From the NCBI RefSeq assembly GCF_024713975.1, contig NC_091095.1:19314501-19378500 (forward strand): a stretch of DNA of 64,000 bases, in the 5' to 3' direction. Positions within the stretch are counted from its first letter, which is position 1. Every line of letters starts with the position of its first letter. The DNA comes from Paralichthys olivaceus. Lineage: Eukaryota; Chordata; Actinopteri; Pleuronectiformes; Paralichthyidae. Under the pieces are notes generated by a model. That model saw only the letters and a program-made list of their open reading frames with translations. It had not been told where the DNA came from and did not search any database. The translations under genes and the position numbers were made by a program. Below, piece after piece: positions 13,101 through 25,560 of the stretch.

Positions 13101-16100
13101 CAGACTGGCAGCCTACGAGGTGCTTGTGATGCTGGCTGACAGCTCTCTCTCAAACCTCCGGCTCATCACCAAAGAGTTACTGTCCATGCACCACCAGTCT
13201 GATCCTTCCCTCTGCAAGGAGTTTGATGTAAATCATCTCTTACAATATTTGTTGTTATATGTAGTTATAGTTACTATACTTCAAATGTCAAACTAACTCC
13301 GGTCTCTTTCTCAGTATCTGCCTCCTGTAGAGAGCCGATCAGTCTCAGGTTTTGTCGGGCTGAAGAACGGAGGAGCCACATGTTACATGAATGCTGTGTT
13401 CCAGCAGCTCTACATGCAGCCAGGTCTCGCAGAGGTACGTGATACTTAATGTAGTTTACTTTGTGTATTTACCAAAGTTTTTGTGCACTTTAAGTTCGAG
13501 ACAGTGAATCTAACTCCAGTGACTGCATATGTTTGCTTTAAGGCTTTCCTCTCCATTGAGGATGACACAGACCAGCCTGAGGAAAGTGTCTTCTACCAGG
13601 TGCAGTCTTTGTTTGGACATCTGATGGAGAGCAAACTGCAATACTATGTACCTGAGAACTTCTGGAAGGTAAAAAGCTGTTTACTTTAAAGACCAGAGAT
13701 GAAGGTTGACAGTGTGCTCTGACTCTAATTCACTCATTTTAGTGTTATTTCAGGTATTATTCAATAAATGAGAATTGATTCACATGGTGAACAGAAACAT
13801 GTAGACCTATTATTTTTACCTAGCAGAGTTTTGATCATTCATTGTGTCTGTTTTCACATTATGCTTGCAATGTCTTAACAGCACTTATTATCTACGCTGT
13901 AACCTTCACTCAACATTTAGATCAAATGGAAAAACTCTTTTCACCAAAGTATTCAGACTGTCTATCTATATAAAACTACCCCTTTGTAAATGTGTTATGT
14001 CTGTTGCAGATCTTCAAGATGTGGAACAAGGAGTTGTATGTAAGAGAACAGCAGGATGCCTACGAGTTCTTCACTAGTCTGGTGGACCAGCTGGACGAGC
14101 ATCTAAAGGTAGAATTCACACACACATACTTCGCGAATTAAAAAATACAAAGATTATGTGCAACAGCTCAGTAATAATGTGATTCCTTTACACCAGAAAA
14201 TGGGTCGAGAGCAGATCTTCAAAAACACATTTCAGGGAATCTTCTCCGACCAGAAGATTTGTAAAGACTGTCCTCACAGGTCAGATTTAGATTTATTACT
14301 CTTACTGTTTAATTTTGAGAAGCATCACAGAGGATCTTAACAAGTGACCTTTTCTTACACAGGTACGAGCGTGAAGAAACTTTTATGGCGTTGAACCTTG
14401 GCGTAACTTCTTGTCAGAGTCTAGAGATCTCATTAGACCAGTTTGTCAGAGGAGAGGTGCTTGAGGGTAGCAATGCCTACTACTGTGAGAAATGCAAGGA
14501 GAAGGTCTGTATACAGCTCGGCACGGTTTTTGTTTTACTACACTGATTTTACATGTGTTTAATAAGCTTCTTTTTTTCATCTCCACACAGAGAACCACAG
14601 TAAAAAGGACATGTATCAAATCCCTACCCAGCGTTCTCTGCATTCACCTCATGCGCTTCGGCTTCGACTGGGAAAGTGGACGCTCCATCAAATACGATGA
14701 ACAGATTAGGGTACAGAGAATGTTTGATCTCAAGATTCCATGCTTCTGTTCATTTTTTACAGCAGATTAAAGCCCAGAAATGATATATAAACATGATTAA
14801 TGGTACGATTTGTTGTTGCTGAACAGTTCCCCTGGGTGTTGAACATGGAGCCCTACACTGTCTCTGGAATGGCTCGTCAGGACTGCAGTGGAGAGGGTGG
14901 TGAGGGACGAGGCGATGGGACGTCAGGAGGGTCGCCCAGGAAGAAAGTCACAATTTCTGAGAACTACGAGCTTGTGGGAGTTGTTGTCCACAGCGGTCAG
15001 GCACATGCCGGACACTACTACTCCTTCATTAAAGACAGGCGGTAAGAGATGCTGTAGTCAGTGTTAAAAGGGCTAGCTAATGCTTGATAGAGCTGCTTGG
15101 TGGTTGGTATTTTCCAGCTTCTGCTCCTACTTTACGTAAGAAGCACCTAACCAGTGTTTAGTGGAACACATTAATCTTTTACTTTAATTTTCCAGGCAGA
15201 GTTTAGAGGACCTCCCTGGGGCACATGAGCGCAGCATCAGACTTTGTTTGGGCTTCTAGTTTAGTTTGTAAGCATCTCCAGATGTCTGGCTCTGGAAGCT
15301 GGGAATGCTCACTGGAGAACTGGAATGTAAAGAGACCACAGGAGCTAATATTTGGCATCGTGCTCTCACACACTGGCTTGTTCCTATCCCTGTTTAAGAT
15401 TACAACAAAGAAAGTTTGTTCTCAGAATGTCTCTTTTTCCAGGAAATTAGACACATTCGTTAGTCAGATATTCTTTAAATCAGATCGACATATATGTAAG
15501 TTTAGAGCTTCAGACAGGGACAGGCTCGATGGCCACAGATAGACATTACATCCTGTCAGAAAACCTACTTTCACTCCATCTAGGAAATGCACAATATTGA
15601 GGTTCTTCAGTTACGAACGTATTCAGTCTTTCTTTGTCTTTATTGCACTTCACCATCATCAAATCCACCGTCTTAACTGTTCAACAGCATGTCAATGTAT
15701 GAGAAACACAAATTCATAACATTAACAATGTAGAAAACAAATTACAAATTCAAGACACAAAAACCTACCTCATAAGAGGTAAACGAGCAACCTAACGTCA
15801 CTTTTAACTTGATAACTTTTAAGCAACATTTAAGCTTCACCTGTTTCACTCGTCTTCCAGGCAGGTAAGAATTGCGGCACCTTAAAGTGTCCATGCACAA
15901 CAACAGTTACTTCTTAGTGTCATCAGCACAAAATGAATCAATGGAAAACAAATTGATATTCATTGAAATAACAAATCAACATTAATGGAAATAATCAACT
16001 GCATACATATAAACAAAACCTATCCCAAAAAGGATTATTATTTATGGCAGTTAAACCTACACTGTTCCAGTAAATATAGATATATCAGGTGTACTGTAGG

Positions 16101-19100
16101 TGGTAGCATCTCATCAGTTGTTATTCAAGAGCAAACAATTTTCTGTATCTAAAATTTGTAAATCGTGAGAAATAAGCAGATATTCTTTGTGCCTATTGTT
16201 TATTTTTTGCCTATTTGTAAATTATTTTTTGTAAATGCACATTTCAAGCTAAACCTGACATTCCCCTTTTCTTTTTATCAAATCATCGTTCATTGCTTAC
16301 TGTTTATCGTCGTCTGTCTTTTTCTTGTAGTGGTAGTGCCCGAGGTCGTTGGTACAAGTTCAACGACAATGTGGTGGAGGAGTTTGATATGAATGATGAA
16401 ACTCTGGAGTACGAGTGCTTTGGTGGAGAGTACCGCCCCAAAGTCTACGACCAGTGTAAGTAAAATGCGTAAACTGTGTATAAACAAACACATTGCTTTT
16501 TCATAAGTCACAAACCAGATGAATCTTGATTTATGTGCGTTAATAGCCAACCCGTACCCTGATGTGCGGAGGAGATACTGGAACGCCTACATGTTGTTCT
16601 ATCAGAAGATCAGCGACCAAAACTCACCGGTCCTGCCCAAAAAAAGTAGAGTCAGCATCATGAGGCAGGAAGCGGAGGACCTTACACTGTGAGTCAGTTC
16701 TCTGTCATGTACATTTTTCACCTTATAAACATTCTCAGTGGGTTATTGACCATTTCATAATGTGAAGCAGAAAGTAAAGAGTTGTAGGTCGTCTTTCTGC
16801 CACTGATGGTGGATTTAGAACCAGTTTAGCACATTGGACAGCAGCCAGGACCTTTGCTGCTCTTATCAACAGCCTTTCAGCTGTAATTGTTTTTCACTTT
16901 TCACTCCCATAAAATCTAAATGCTGCACTAGCTATTATTTTTACAGCTGTGTTGTTTTTGTATTACCTAGGTCTGCCCCATCCTCTCCTGATGTTTCCCC
17001 TCAGTCATCTCCTCGCCCCCCACGGGCCAACAACGACCGTCTCACCCTCCTCACCCGTCTGGTCCGCAAAGGAGAGAAGAAGGGCTTGTTTGTAGAGAAG
17101 ATGCCTGCCAGCATCTATCAGGTAAAGTGACAATATACTGCCTGACTATCTCCACAGCACCTCCACATGTGATTCAGCTCAAATGTTCACTAATCATGGT
17201 TGAATCTGACCGTTTGTCTGTAGATGGTGCGAGATGAAAATCTAAAGTTCATGAGGAACAGAGACGTCTACAACAGCGACTACTTCAACTTCACTCTCTC
17301 CCTCACCTCCGTCAATGCAGTATGTGTCTGTGTTTGTTTGTCTGATTATGTATAAACACATAGTTGAGCTGCACAGTGATATTACACATGGTTTATATAC
17401 CACATAGTGCAATAACAATAGGGCCGGGAATTGCCAATGAGATCCAAAATCGATTCAATTCCGATTTATACAGTCTCAATTCGATTTTCTATTTGATTCG
17501 ATTCATTAACGAGTCAGTTAAGGATATTTCAGTGTACAATACCAATTTTGCTTGGATATAAAATACATTTTCAGAGAACTAATGCTGTAAACTGTGCAAG
17601 GAAACCTCTAACTTGGTGCAAAATAATATTAAAGTAGGGCTGTAATGATGCTGAATTTTGTTGGATAATATATTGTCCCAGAAATTATATTAATGTCATA
17701 AGTTTGAAAACATTTCATACCACTGATATTATGGTAACATCAGAGCATAATAATAATAACTCTTTCAAAGAGCAATCAACTTTGAATTCTGAAGAATATT
17801 CAGTCTGACATTTGAGATTTAAAATATTAAAATAGATAAATAAAACAAATAAAATAAACCACTCACAACCTAAACGCTAAAATGTTGCTGCTGTAAAGTA
17901 AAGTAAAAGACGATTCCTCCTTTTTAGGAAACAATATCAAATAATTTAAATGAAGATCAATTTTGATCAGAAAATAGATATTTTTTTAGTTTTTAAGTCA
18001 TCACTTTATACAGTGTAAAAGCAATGTTATACAATATAACGATAGCAGAAAGCACATCAGTGGTCAGTTTAGGGCTTTTGAATAAGATGTTACAAAATAC
18101 TTTTGTGTCTCACAGACAAAACTGAAGCATCCTGACTACCAGCCAATGGCCAAAGAAAGTCTCCAGCTGGCTGTTCACTTTCTCTTCCACACATACCTGC
18201 ACACCAAAAAGAAACTCCGGTATGTAAACATACATACATGCAAATATAGATCAACATCTATGAATAAACCCTGAGAAGCAGCAGTGTTATATCTGCACTG
18301 CACCTGTATCTCCTGCAGGGTGGACACGGAGGAGTGGATGGCCACAGTAGAGGCGTTGCTGTCTAAGAGCAGCGAGGCGTGTCAGTGGATGGTGCAGTAC
18401 CTTGTCGGACCAGAGGGACGTGAGATCACCAGGTCAGTGAATTACTCGCTTGATATATGTGATCGTATATGTGATAATACCCAACAGACAGTCCTCCATC
18501 CATTAGTTTGAGAAAAGGTTTCACAAATACTTGTCAGTGTCTCAGTGAGACTGCATTTTCCAAGCTGTTCTTCAAACAGCAGAAGCAACAGTGCACAATA
18601 ACTTCTTTATGTTTTATCAGGTCCCTGAAGAGAGCCATGCTGTGATTAAAGTGGTGATTTTTATTTTTTTATTTTTTTGTATGGGCCTGGGCATAGGTTT
18701 AATCACTGCAGCATTTTTCTACCTGACCCAGGGATATGCGATACCACAGACTTGGCAGCTCCCAGCATTTGCTCCTTCATTCTAATCAATACACATTCAA
18801 CTCTCTGGTAGAGGTCAAATAATTCCACCCGGGTAAAGCTGCTGCAGCTATTAAATCTGCACTCTCATTCAAGTACACATACTTGAGCTGTACCTGAGAG
18901 TACTCAATTATACTCTATTGTGGACATGCACATTGACAGCTGCAGAAGTCACAGGCGTGTAGTTGTTTGTCTTATACTACCCTTCTAGTAAGCTGTCACA
19001 GTCATTTGTAGTAATCACAACAAACTGGAGGGTGCACGCAGGTCTGCACAGAGCCTCACGTACATTCTCTGATGACCTAGGGCCTCATTTCTCACACAAA

Positions 19101-22100
19101 CATTGGGATTTATAAAACGGACTGGACCCTTGCTTGTGACTATTTTTGACACAGGAAAATAGCGATGCAGACGTGAGGAGGTGAACTGAAGCCAGATTAT
19201 TGATCCACTTCATCATGTACATTAAAAACGACAGATTTTGGTGGTCAAAGGTCAAGGCCTCACAAAGTATGTTTATGTTATTCTTGAACATGGTATCTTG
19301 AGATCAGCTGGAGGGAATGTCTTGGTAAAAACGTTCACTCAAAGATGAACTGATTAGATTTTGGTGCCTGAAGGTCAAAGGTTAAGGTCACAATGACCTC
19401 ACTTTCCTGTAAATGGAAAGTGACTGCTGTTGGGAATTTCATTACATCTGGAACAATTCACTTTGACTCATGGATGCCCTGATTGGAATTTGGTGATCAA
19501 AAGACATGTTTTAGCCTGTAGAACGTGATATTTCAAAACTGCCCTGAGGGAATTTCTTCAACCTTTGATCAGTTGTCACTTGGACTCAAAGATAAAGTGA
19601 TAACATTTCGGAGGTCAGAGGTCAGTGTGGCCTTATCTGGATAAAAAGATAAAAAGAAAAAATATGTAGAAAACTGCACTGGTTGGTGGAGGAATACAAT
19701 TTGCAGTGAGGTAATGCTAGTTAAAATGCAAAATAACCTTATGCATATATTGAAATGGTTGCTTGTTCATCAGTTAGGTAGATTATCAACATGCCTGTGT
19801 GTGGATGCTGATTGGCTGAGAGAGCAGGTCACTCTGTGGAATGTAAGCATGTAGAGACAGAGAAGGATTTATGTGCTTGTGTGTGGGTTTTTATAGGTGT
19901 TGTCTCACACTGCTGTGTTTAGGCATGGTGTGATCATATGATCCTGAAACGTGATTGGTTGTCAAACATCATAGGCCGGCTCCCTTCACACATGGACGAC
20001 ATGCACAGCGTCACACTCAGTCTTGTGTCTCAAATCCAGAAAAAAAAACGTGTTTTCTCTTACATGAGTACATAAGTTTATTCATTCATTCTACTCATGC
20101 ATTTTAATTATTTAATATTTAAAATTTTAATCAGGCATGCATTCCTGGCATGTCTGTACCATCTGTATCACCAGATGTTCTCCGCCGCAGGTCTGGTCAC
20201 AGTTATAAGGCTGAGCACCAGACTACACCGCCACACTCTGCATGTGGACATGTTGCCATTTTTTAATAACAACCAGTGAACGAGCTGTTGGCTGTGCTGA
20301 GGAGTTGCATCGAGGTCTGTCTGCTGAGGATGGTTAAAACGTATTGAATGTTTTGACAGTCCACTGGTTCACCAATGCAGCAGGACTGTCCGAGTGTATG
20401 TGTTTTTATATTATTATGAGAAGGTTAAAAAATGCGTTGTTTTGAAATAGTGGCAGGTTAAATTAGACGATGACCAGTCGCCACAGTCTATGAAATCTAT
20501 GAGAAACACTCTGTCGGCCCGTTGGTCTGTTTTACTGTTCACAACAACAGGTGTGTGATGTGTAACTCCTCATGCTCAATTGATAGTGCTGCTGTTTACA
20601 TGGGTAAAAATTGACCTCTTGTTATAAAAATCTACCATCCTCAGGGTTTGTCTGTTAGAGTGCAGCATGAGGGAGGTGAGGGTGGTCGTTGCATCCATCC
20701 TCGAAAAGACCCTGGAGAGCGCGCTTCACTTCGGAGACCCAGGACTGGACGGTTTGACCGACGCCCTGCTGTCCTTATTGGACAAAGATGTCCCTGAGAA
20801 TGTGAAAAACTGTGCTCAGTACTTCAGCCTCTTCAGTAACTTTGCTCAGAGGGTAAGAAACAGATTTACAGATTCAGTTGACTCTACTCTCTTTAAGGTG
20901 CCACGTATAAACATTAAATCACAGCCGGGTGACTAAGAGTGTTTTGTCTTTGTGTTCACTCTCTCAGGGTTGTGGTCCTTGTCAGTTGTTGTTGAAACAC
21001 TCAGCTTATCGCCGGATGCTCATGTTCCTGTTGGGACCCAACAGGCAGAATAACCAGGTACAATTGCACATTGTAACATGTGTAGAAGAAAGATCATTAA
21101 ATGCTTAATTGCCTTAAATCTTTTAAATTAGTTTTTTGTAATCATTGTATATTGCTTAAGAAAGGATCCAGAACATTTTATAATGCAAATTTAGTTTTGA
21201 ATTGTCCATTATTTTAGTTCTAGTTTTTATAAAATAGCAATATATTGATTCAAGATCCAATTATGACTGATGAAAGCTTTTATTGGCTAAATGTTACTGA
21301 TTGGTCTCAAATCCTGTCTGTGTGACAGAACCGGCGGTGGAGTCCGGCACAGGCTCGGGAATTCCTTCACCTCCACAGCACTCTGGCCCTCATCACTCTG
21401 CAGTCTGACCTCAGCCCACAGCGAACACACTGTGAGACATTTCAATCTTTTTCTCAGTTCTATAATGTCACACGTGGCTCTTTCAGCTCTCAGTCTGACT
21501 CTTGATTTGTCACCTGTTTTCTGTTATAGCCCCAGGTGGTTTTAAGCTGCGTTTGAGTAACGTCCCATCATCTACCCCACTCCTCCCCCTCCACACGGAT
21601 ATCCTGACCTCACTCTTCACTCCAGAGGGACAACCTTACCTTCTCGAGGTAATTTTAATCTTTTTGATTGAAATAAACTTTCAATTTGCATCCACTAAAG
21701 ACAGAAACAACCAGTGTTGCACAGGAATCTAGAAGAATCCGGTCGTTTGTTTATGTGGACATACATTGATTGGCTCTAAATCTGTTTGGTTGATCTTCTC
21801 TTTCTATCTACCAGGTAATGTTTTCCATGCGTGAGTTGTCCGGCCCACTGTCCCTCCTCATAGAGATGGTGACCTACTGCTCGTTCTGTAATGAACCCTT
21901 CTCCCTGGGTGTGTTGCAGCTACTCAAGGTAAAAAAATACATCTTTAAAAATGTCACAGAACCAGCTGACAGAGCTGAAGAGATGTTGTGGTTAATTATT
22001 CAAATTTGGATTAAAAAACGTACCTAAAATCTTCTGGATCCGTTGTGTCTTACTCACAGATGCAGCTGGAGACGGCTCCCCCTCATGAACTGAAGAACAT

Positions 22101-23471
22101 TTTTCAGATGCTTCAGGAGCTACTAGTGAGTGACGGTCATCAGTCATTAATGATCCTTTGATTATGGATCATTTTACAGTTCTATGATGGCTATTATGAT
22201 CATTGTTGCTAACCTCAGTTAAATCTCTCACCTCAGGTAGCAGAAGACCCTCTGCAAACCCAGAGACTCAAATATGCTTTTGAGTCAGACAAAGGCCTGT
22301 TAGGTAAGTCTTTTATTTATTTATTTGATGTTGTTTTCACTCTCATCTCCAGGGCAGACACACCAGACACCAGTGAATTAAAATATTGTTGATAGACTGC
22401 CATGCTACATTGCAAGAAAGATTTAATGAACATATAAACTCTCTGTTTCTTTCTTCCAGCTTTGATGCACCAGAGCAACAACATGGACAGCAGACGCTGC
22501 TACCAGTGTGTGAAGTTCCTGGTTACATTAGCCCAGAAGTGAGTACAGTACTTACTGTGTTAAAGGCCTGAGGTCAGGGTCAAGCAGGAATAAGAATTCT
22601 AGATGTGATTCATTTAAGGGTGATTCATATGTGATTTTTCTTTTGATAGATTAACAGGTAGACATAATTCTGAAGAGTCTTTGAATTTTCCCACCAGGTG
22701 TCCTCCAGCCAAGGATTACTTCAAGGACTTGTCTGGTCACTGGAGCTGGGCAGTGCAGTGGCTACAGAAAAAGGTGAGCTTATAAAATGCTGTCTCACTT
22801 ATTATACCAGAGGATTCGTATTTTTAGTGACAGAGAAAGATGGGAAATGACTTGTAATAAAGATCCCCGGATGAAATCAGACCAGGGTGTTCGTGGGTTC
22901 ATGGTCAACATCTTAAATCCTAAACCAATCTCAACTCCTATAATCTGACATACCTCCATAGATGAACATCTGTAAACTGACATCGACTCTAGCTGTCGTG
23001 TTCCAAACTGTGAAAAGATTAGACTAACCTGACTAACTAAATACGTTACACAGACGTAACAAGGCTTTGATGAAAACTGAGCAAACGCTTTCAATAGATA
23101 CTCAATAGATCATTGGATGAACCACGTGTCTACTACTGTTGTCAGGGAGAATTGCAAATACACCTTTTCCATATAGAGAAAAAGGCAGATGTTAGTGGGT
23201 GTTAGTGGGTTTCTTGACCAGTGGCTTCAAACATGCCTGTAGTTAATAATAATCTCTCCCCTTTTTTTACAAACTTGAGCGACTCCACAATGTTTCCATA
23301 TACTTCTTGTAAATATTAGAAGCACTTCCTGGTCAGGTATCACCTCTCTAGATAAACTATTTTTCCTGTGTGCTTGACCCTCAGATGACAGAACACTACT
23401 GGACTCCACAGAGCAACGTCTCCAATGAGACATCCACCAACAAAACCTTCCAACGCACTATCTCTGCACAG

Positions 23472-23564
<93 letters not shown>

Positions 23565-24310
23565 GACAGACATACACAGACATACTGTAATGTTACATAG
23601 CAGCATGACATGACCACCTCGAGTTCCACCAACACCAGTATCAAAGACAAACAGGGACACACGTGCGGTTTCTTTTTCTCCTCTGCTCTCAGTCTTACTC
23701 ACTTGTGTGTGCGTGCGTGTGTTTGTGTCAAACTCTGCAGGATACCTTGGCCTATGCCACAGCATTGTTAAACGAGAAGGAGCAGTCTGGCAGCAGTAAC
23801 GGCTCTGATGGCAGCCCAGCAAATGAAAACGCCGACCGCAGCCTCCGACAGGTAGACCTCTAACACGGCCCCGCCCGCCACTCAGCACAGTGGGCGTATT
23901 TCATGACTCATTTCATAACAACACAGGCTCAGTTCAGGCCAGAAAAAGTGGAACATCTCAGTGATTTCTGTCAAGAGCTAGAAAGGCAGGTTGTTACCTC
24001 CCACGGCTGCTCCATTCTTCTGTGACTCCTGCTGAGCCTGTCAGGATGCCCACACCACACAAGACTGTCAGACTTGTTCTGGCATGGATATGAATACTGC
24101 TTCTAACAACTGTCATGCATTGAAATTATAATCCTGCTGTCACTACCCAGTACATAGATATTAAATGTTTTGGTCTTTTTCCCTCACAGAAACAGAGCAT
24201 GCTTCTCTTCCCCTCATATTCAATCTGTCCTTGTGTCTCTTTCCCAGGGGTCAGAGTCTCCCATGATGCTTGGCGATTCCAAGAGCGATCTAGAAGACGT
24301 CGACCCATAG
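110..24310 (+). CDS. usp24: usp24, ubiquitin carboxyl-terminal hydrolase 24 (5'-partial, 62 exons)
   Basis: USP24 is a very large cysteine deubiquitinase that removes ubiquitin from protein substrates. In this window I joined 62 exons with GT-AG borders and consistent phase from 110-145 to the last exon 24248-24310 (TAG stop): 7080 nt, 2359 residues. The human protein is about 2620 residues, so roughly 255 N-terminal residues, including the UBA end, lie upstream of base 1. The order is a helical-repeat region, a ubiquitin-like segment (exons 8750-9482), a serine-rich linker, the USP catalytic core (13315-16688), then a long C-terminal helical region ending in an acidic tail (DLEDVDP). The Cys box codon is TGT at 13381 ([15 protein letters not shown]) and the His box is [13 protein letters not shown] at about 15000. 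The next gene, pcsk9, is convergent. Identity is near certain; individual exon ends are my reading of splice consensus and reading frame. Confidence 0.97.
5054..9482 (+). CDS. usp24: usp24 exons, middle scaffold and ubiquitin-like segment (residues 330-807)
   Basis: Thirteen exons: 5054-5146, 6040-6147, 6243-6392, 6643-6774, 7366-7477, 7571-7647, 7788-7928, 8052-8105, 8195-8310, 8461-8527, 8750-8860, 8969-9067, 9309-9482. Highly conserved words include [33 protein letters not shown] and [16 protein letters not shown]. Exons 8750-9482 encode a ubiquitin-like fold ([31 protein letters not shown]) followed by a serine/glycine-rich linker. Exon 5054-5146 (31 residues, starting [11 protein letters not shown]) is the least conserved. 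It keeps phase 0 on both sides, so it could be a cassette exon. Confidence 0.93.
5452..5756. mobile_element. Short inverted-repeat element, family A (complete copy)
   Basis: The ends are near-perfect inverted copies: CTTAAAGGTCCAGTGTGT at the left and, read in reverse complement, CTTAAAGGTTCAGTGTGT at the right. The body is about 305 bp with no coding capacity, so this is a non-autonomous inverted-repeat (MITE-like) element in a usp24 intron. Related, less complete copies are at 34843-35170 and, inverted, at 61700-62027. Confidence 0.75.
9566..13227 (+). CDS. usp24: usp24 exons, scaffold just before the catalytic core (residues 808-1420)
   Basis: Fourteen exons: 9566-9651, 9858-9966, 10069-10224, 10339-10436, 10645-10740, 10842-11064, 11150-11312, 11575-11736, 11904-11974, 12075-12235, 12317-12378, 12516-12707, 12806-12920, 13083-13227. 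Split codons join cleanly at every border; for example AG/A gives Arg between 9651 and 9858. Recognisable USP24 words are [53 protein letters not shown] and [16 protein letters not shown]. The 13083 exon has a GT-rich stretch in place of the usual pyrimidine tract before its acceptor. Confidence 0.93.
13315..16688 (+). CDS. usp24: usp24 exons encoding the USP catalytic core (residues 1421-1810)
   Basis: Nine exons: 13315-13434, 13543-13668, 14010-14108, 14197-14279, 14363-14504, 14591-14710, 14827-15041, 16331-16455, 16547-16688. The nucleophile is Cys1443 of the window protein ([11 protein letters not shown]), which corresponds to human Cys1698. The ubiquitin-binding fingers keep two CxxC pairs (KICKDCPHR and YYCEKCKEK), so the zinc ribbon looks intact. 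The catalytic His lies in HAGHYYSF, codon 15013-15015. The third catalytic element is in WYKFNDN in the following exon. All features of an active cysteine peptidase are present and no frame is broken. The intron at 15042-16330 is large and contains nothing that I recognise. Confidence 0.96.
16971..24310 (+). CDS. usp24: usp24 exons, C-terminal helical region and stop (residues 1811-2359)
   Basis: Sixteen exons: 16971-17121, 17224-17319, 18116-18219, 18319-18432, 20645-20852, 20968-21057, 21329-21431, 21530-21648, 21815-21928, 22060-22125, 22237-22303, 22460-22538, 22698-22773, 23385-23471, 23741-23851, 24248-24310. Conserved words include [48 protein letters not shown] and [18 protein letters not shown]. 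The last exon ends in DLEDVDP and TAG, as in mammals. The donor after 23471 runs straight into a long CA microsatellite. Confidence 0.94.
17419..17560. repeat. Dispersed repeat remnant in a usp24 intron
   Basis: The stretch begins GGGCCGGGAATTGCC and carries repeated GATTCRATT motifs. This is typical of an old dispersed repeat common in fish introns. The rest of the intron (17320-18115) is AT-rich and shows no gene. Family assignment is from general familiarity, not a search. Confidence 0.4.
18621..18785 (+). other. Unassigned 54-codon ORF with one predicted membrane segment, in a usp24 intron
   Basis: An acceptor-like TTTATGTTTTATCAG is followed by an open frame starting [10 protein letters not shown], a hydrophobic span of about 26 residues ([21 protein letters not shown]), a short polar tail and TAA. 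I do not recognise the protein. The sequence is T-rich, so a hydrophobic reading could arise by chance. The phase fits a direct join from usp24 exon 17224-17319, skipping two exons. It does not fit the immediately preceding exon, which would give an early stop. It could be an alternative terminal exon, a gene fragment or noise. Confidence 0.2.
19190..19640. repeat. Degenerate repeat with recurring 'AAGGTCAAGG / GATTTTGGTG' units
   Basis: Variants of a unit containing ACTCAAAGATGAACTGATTAG, TTTGGTG and GGTCAAAGGT recur three to four times between 19190 and 19640, each diverged. The look is that of an old fish dispersed repeat in tandem arrangement within the 18433-20644 intron. Apart from this and the ORF at 18621, that intron shows nothing. 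Confidence 0.45.
23474..23560. repeat. (AC)n microsatellite abutting a usp24 splice donor
   Basis: About 43 uninterrupted AC units begin two bases inside the intron that follows usp24 exon 23385-23471. The donor reads CAG|GT(AC)n. It generates meaningless HTHT/CVCV reading frames on both strands. Confidence 0.97.
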
Positions 24311-25485
24311 CGTCTCCAGCCAGCAGGATCCCTCCAAAGGAGCGGCGGCACAGCTCCAGGGCAGCCAGTCGAAAGGGCTGCACTTTGCCTCTGATTGGTC
24401 GGGACATTTAGGACTCCACAACATGCCAATCAGAACACTTATTCTCTCGGTCGCCACGGCAACGAAGGAGCTATGAATAAATCATAAATTACTTCCTTTT
24501 AGAGCCGCTGAGGCGATGATGGAGATGCATTATCATTAAGGGCAGCAGAGTTGAAAACAGTGAGAAGTGCAAAAACCCTCCACAATCAACGGATGACTTG
24601 AGTTTATCCTTTTATTCATTCATTGACTCAGAATGACAGCAAGGTGTCGGATGGGTTTTGGTTGTGTTTTAACAATTTTCTGCTCATATTTGCCAATGTA
24701 TCTACACAGACATATTCATATTGTAAAGACTTGTTCCATAGATGTAATTTCCAGTGTAAGATAATATTTTAAAGTCTCCTGTGCTCATCTCCACAGCCAT
24801 GCAAATTGCGAGAGGTCAGGTTAGTTGCTCTAGAGGAACTTGCAGACACACACACACTCAAACACACACGTGTACTTGTACAGGAACACCTCCACACAGG
24901 AGCACTTGGGGGGGTGGGGTTCAGCATGCACTTTATAGTCCAGCCCCGTTTATTGTGAACAGCACTGCTCAGTTCCTCTAGAGCCTCCACACGCTCATGC
25001 CCTCTTCCTCTTTTTGCTTTTATCAACTTTTATTTTCAGTGCCACTTACGCAGTCACATGGATGCCCTGATAGCAACGCCACTCCGCCTGTGACTTAACC
25101 TTTGACCCCCTGGTGACCACAAAGCGTGGCCGCGGGGACGCAGTACAGGGCCGGTCCTGTCCAAGAAACTGGACAGATCCAGGCCCTCAGCAAATCTTTA
25201 AACAAGCAGTGCCATGGTCAGCACTCTCCCTCCACTTCTTCTTCTTCTCGCTGACAGACAGACAGACAGCCGCATGTGCTGGATTTTACTCCTCTCATTG
25301 CTGTGTTTTATTTTCTTTGCCACTTTGTCTTTGACTCTTGATGAATTGAATACTGGAGAGGATGTTTAGGGACCCGAGCCTTATGCAAGATTCGCTGACC
25401 TGGAAGTGAACAGATCAGCCATGGTGGGCCATCAGTGCCAACTGAGTGGGAGCTCAGGAGATTGTTTTCTTTTTAGGTGCCAAGG

Positions 25486-25487
<2 letters not shown>

Positions 25488-25556
<69 letters not shown>
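25488..25556. repeat. (AC)n microsatellite in the usp24 3' region
   Basis: About 34 AC units, followed by imperfect ACAT units to about 25573. Confidence 0.97.

Positions 25557-25560
<4 letters not shown>

Noticed and set aside
23340-23888. A 182-codon minus-strand open frame
   Set aside because: It consists largely of the CA microsatellite read as Cys-Val repeats; a non-coding artefact over usp24 exons.
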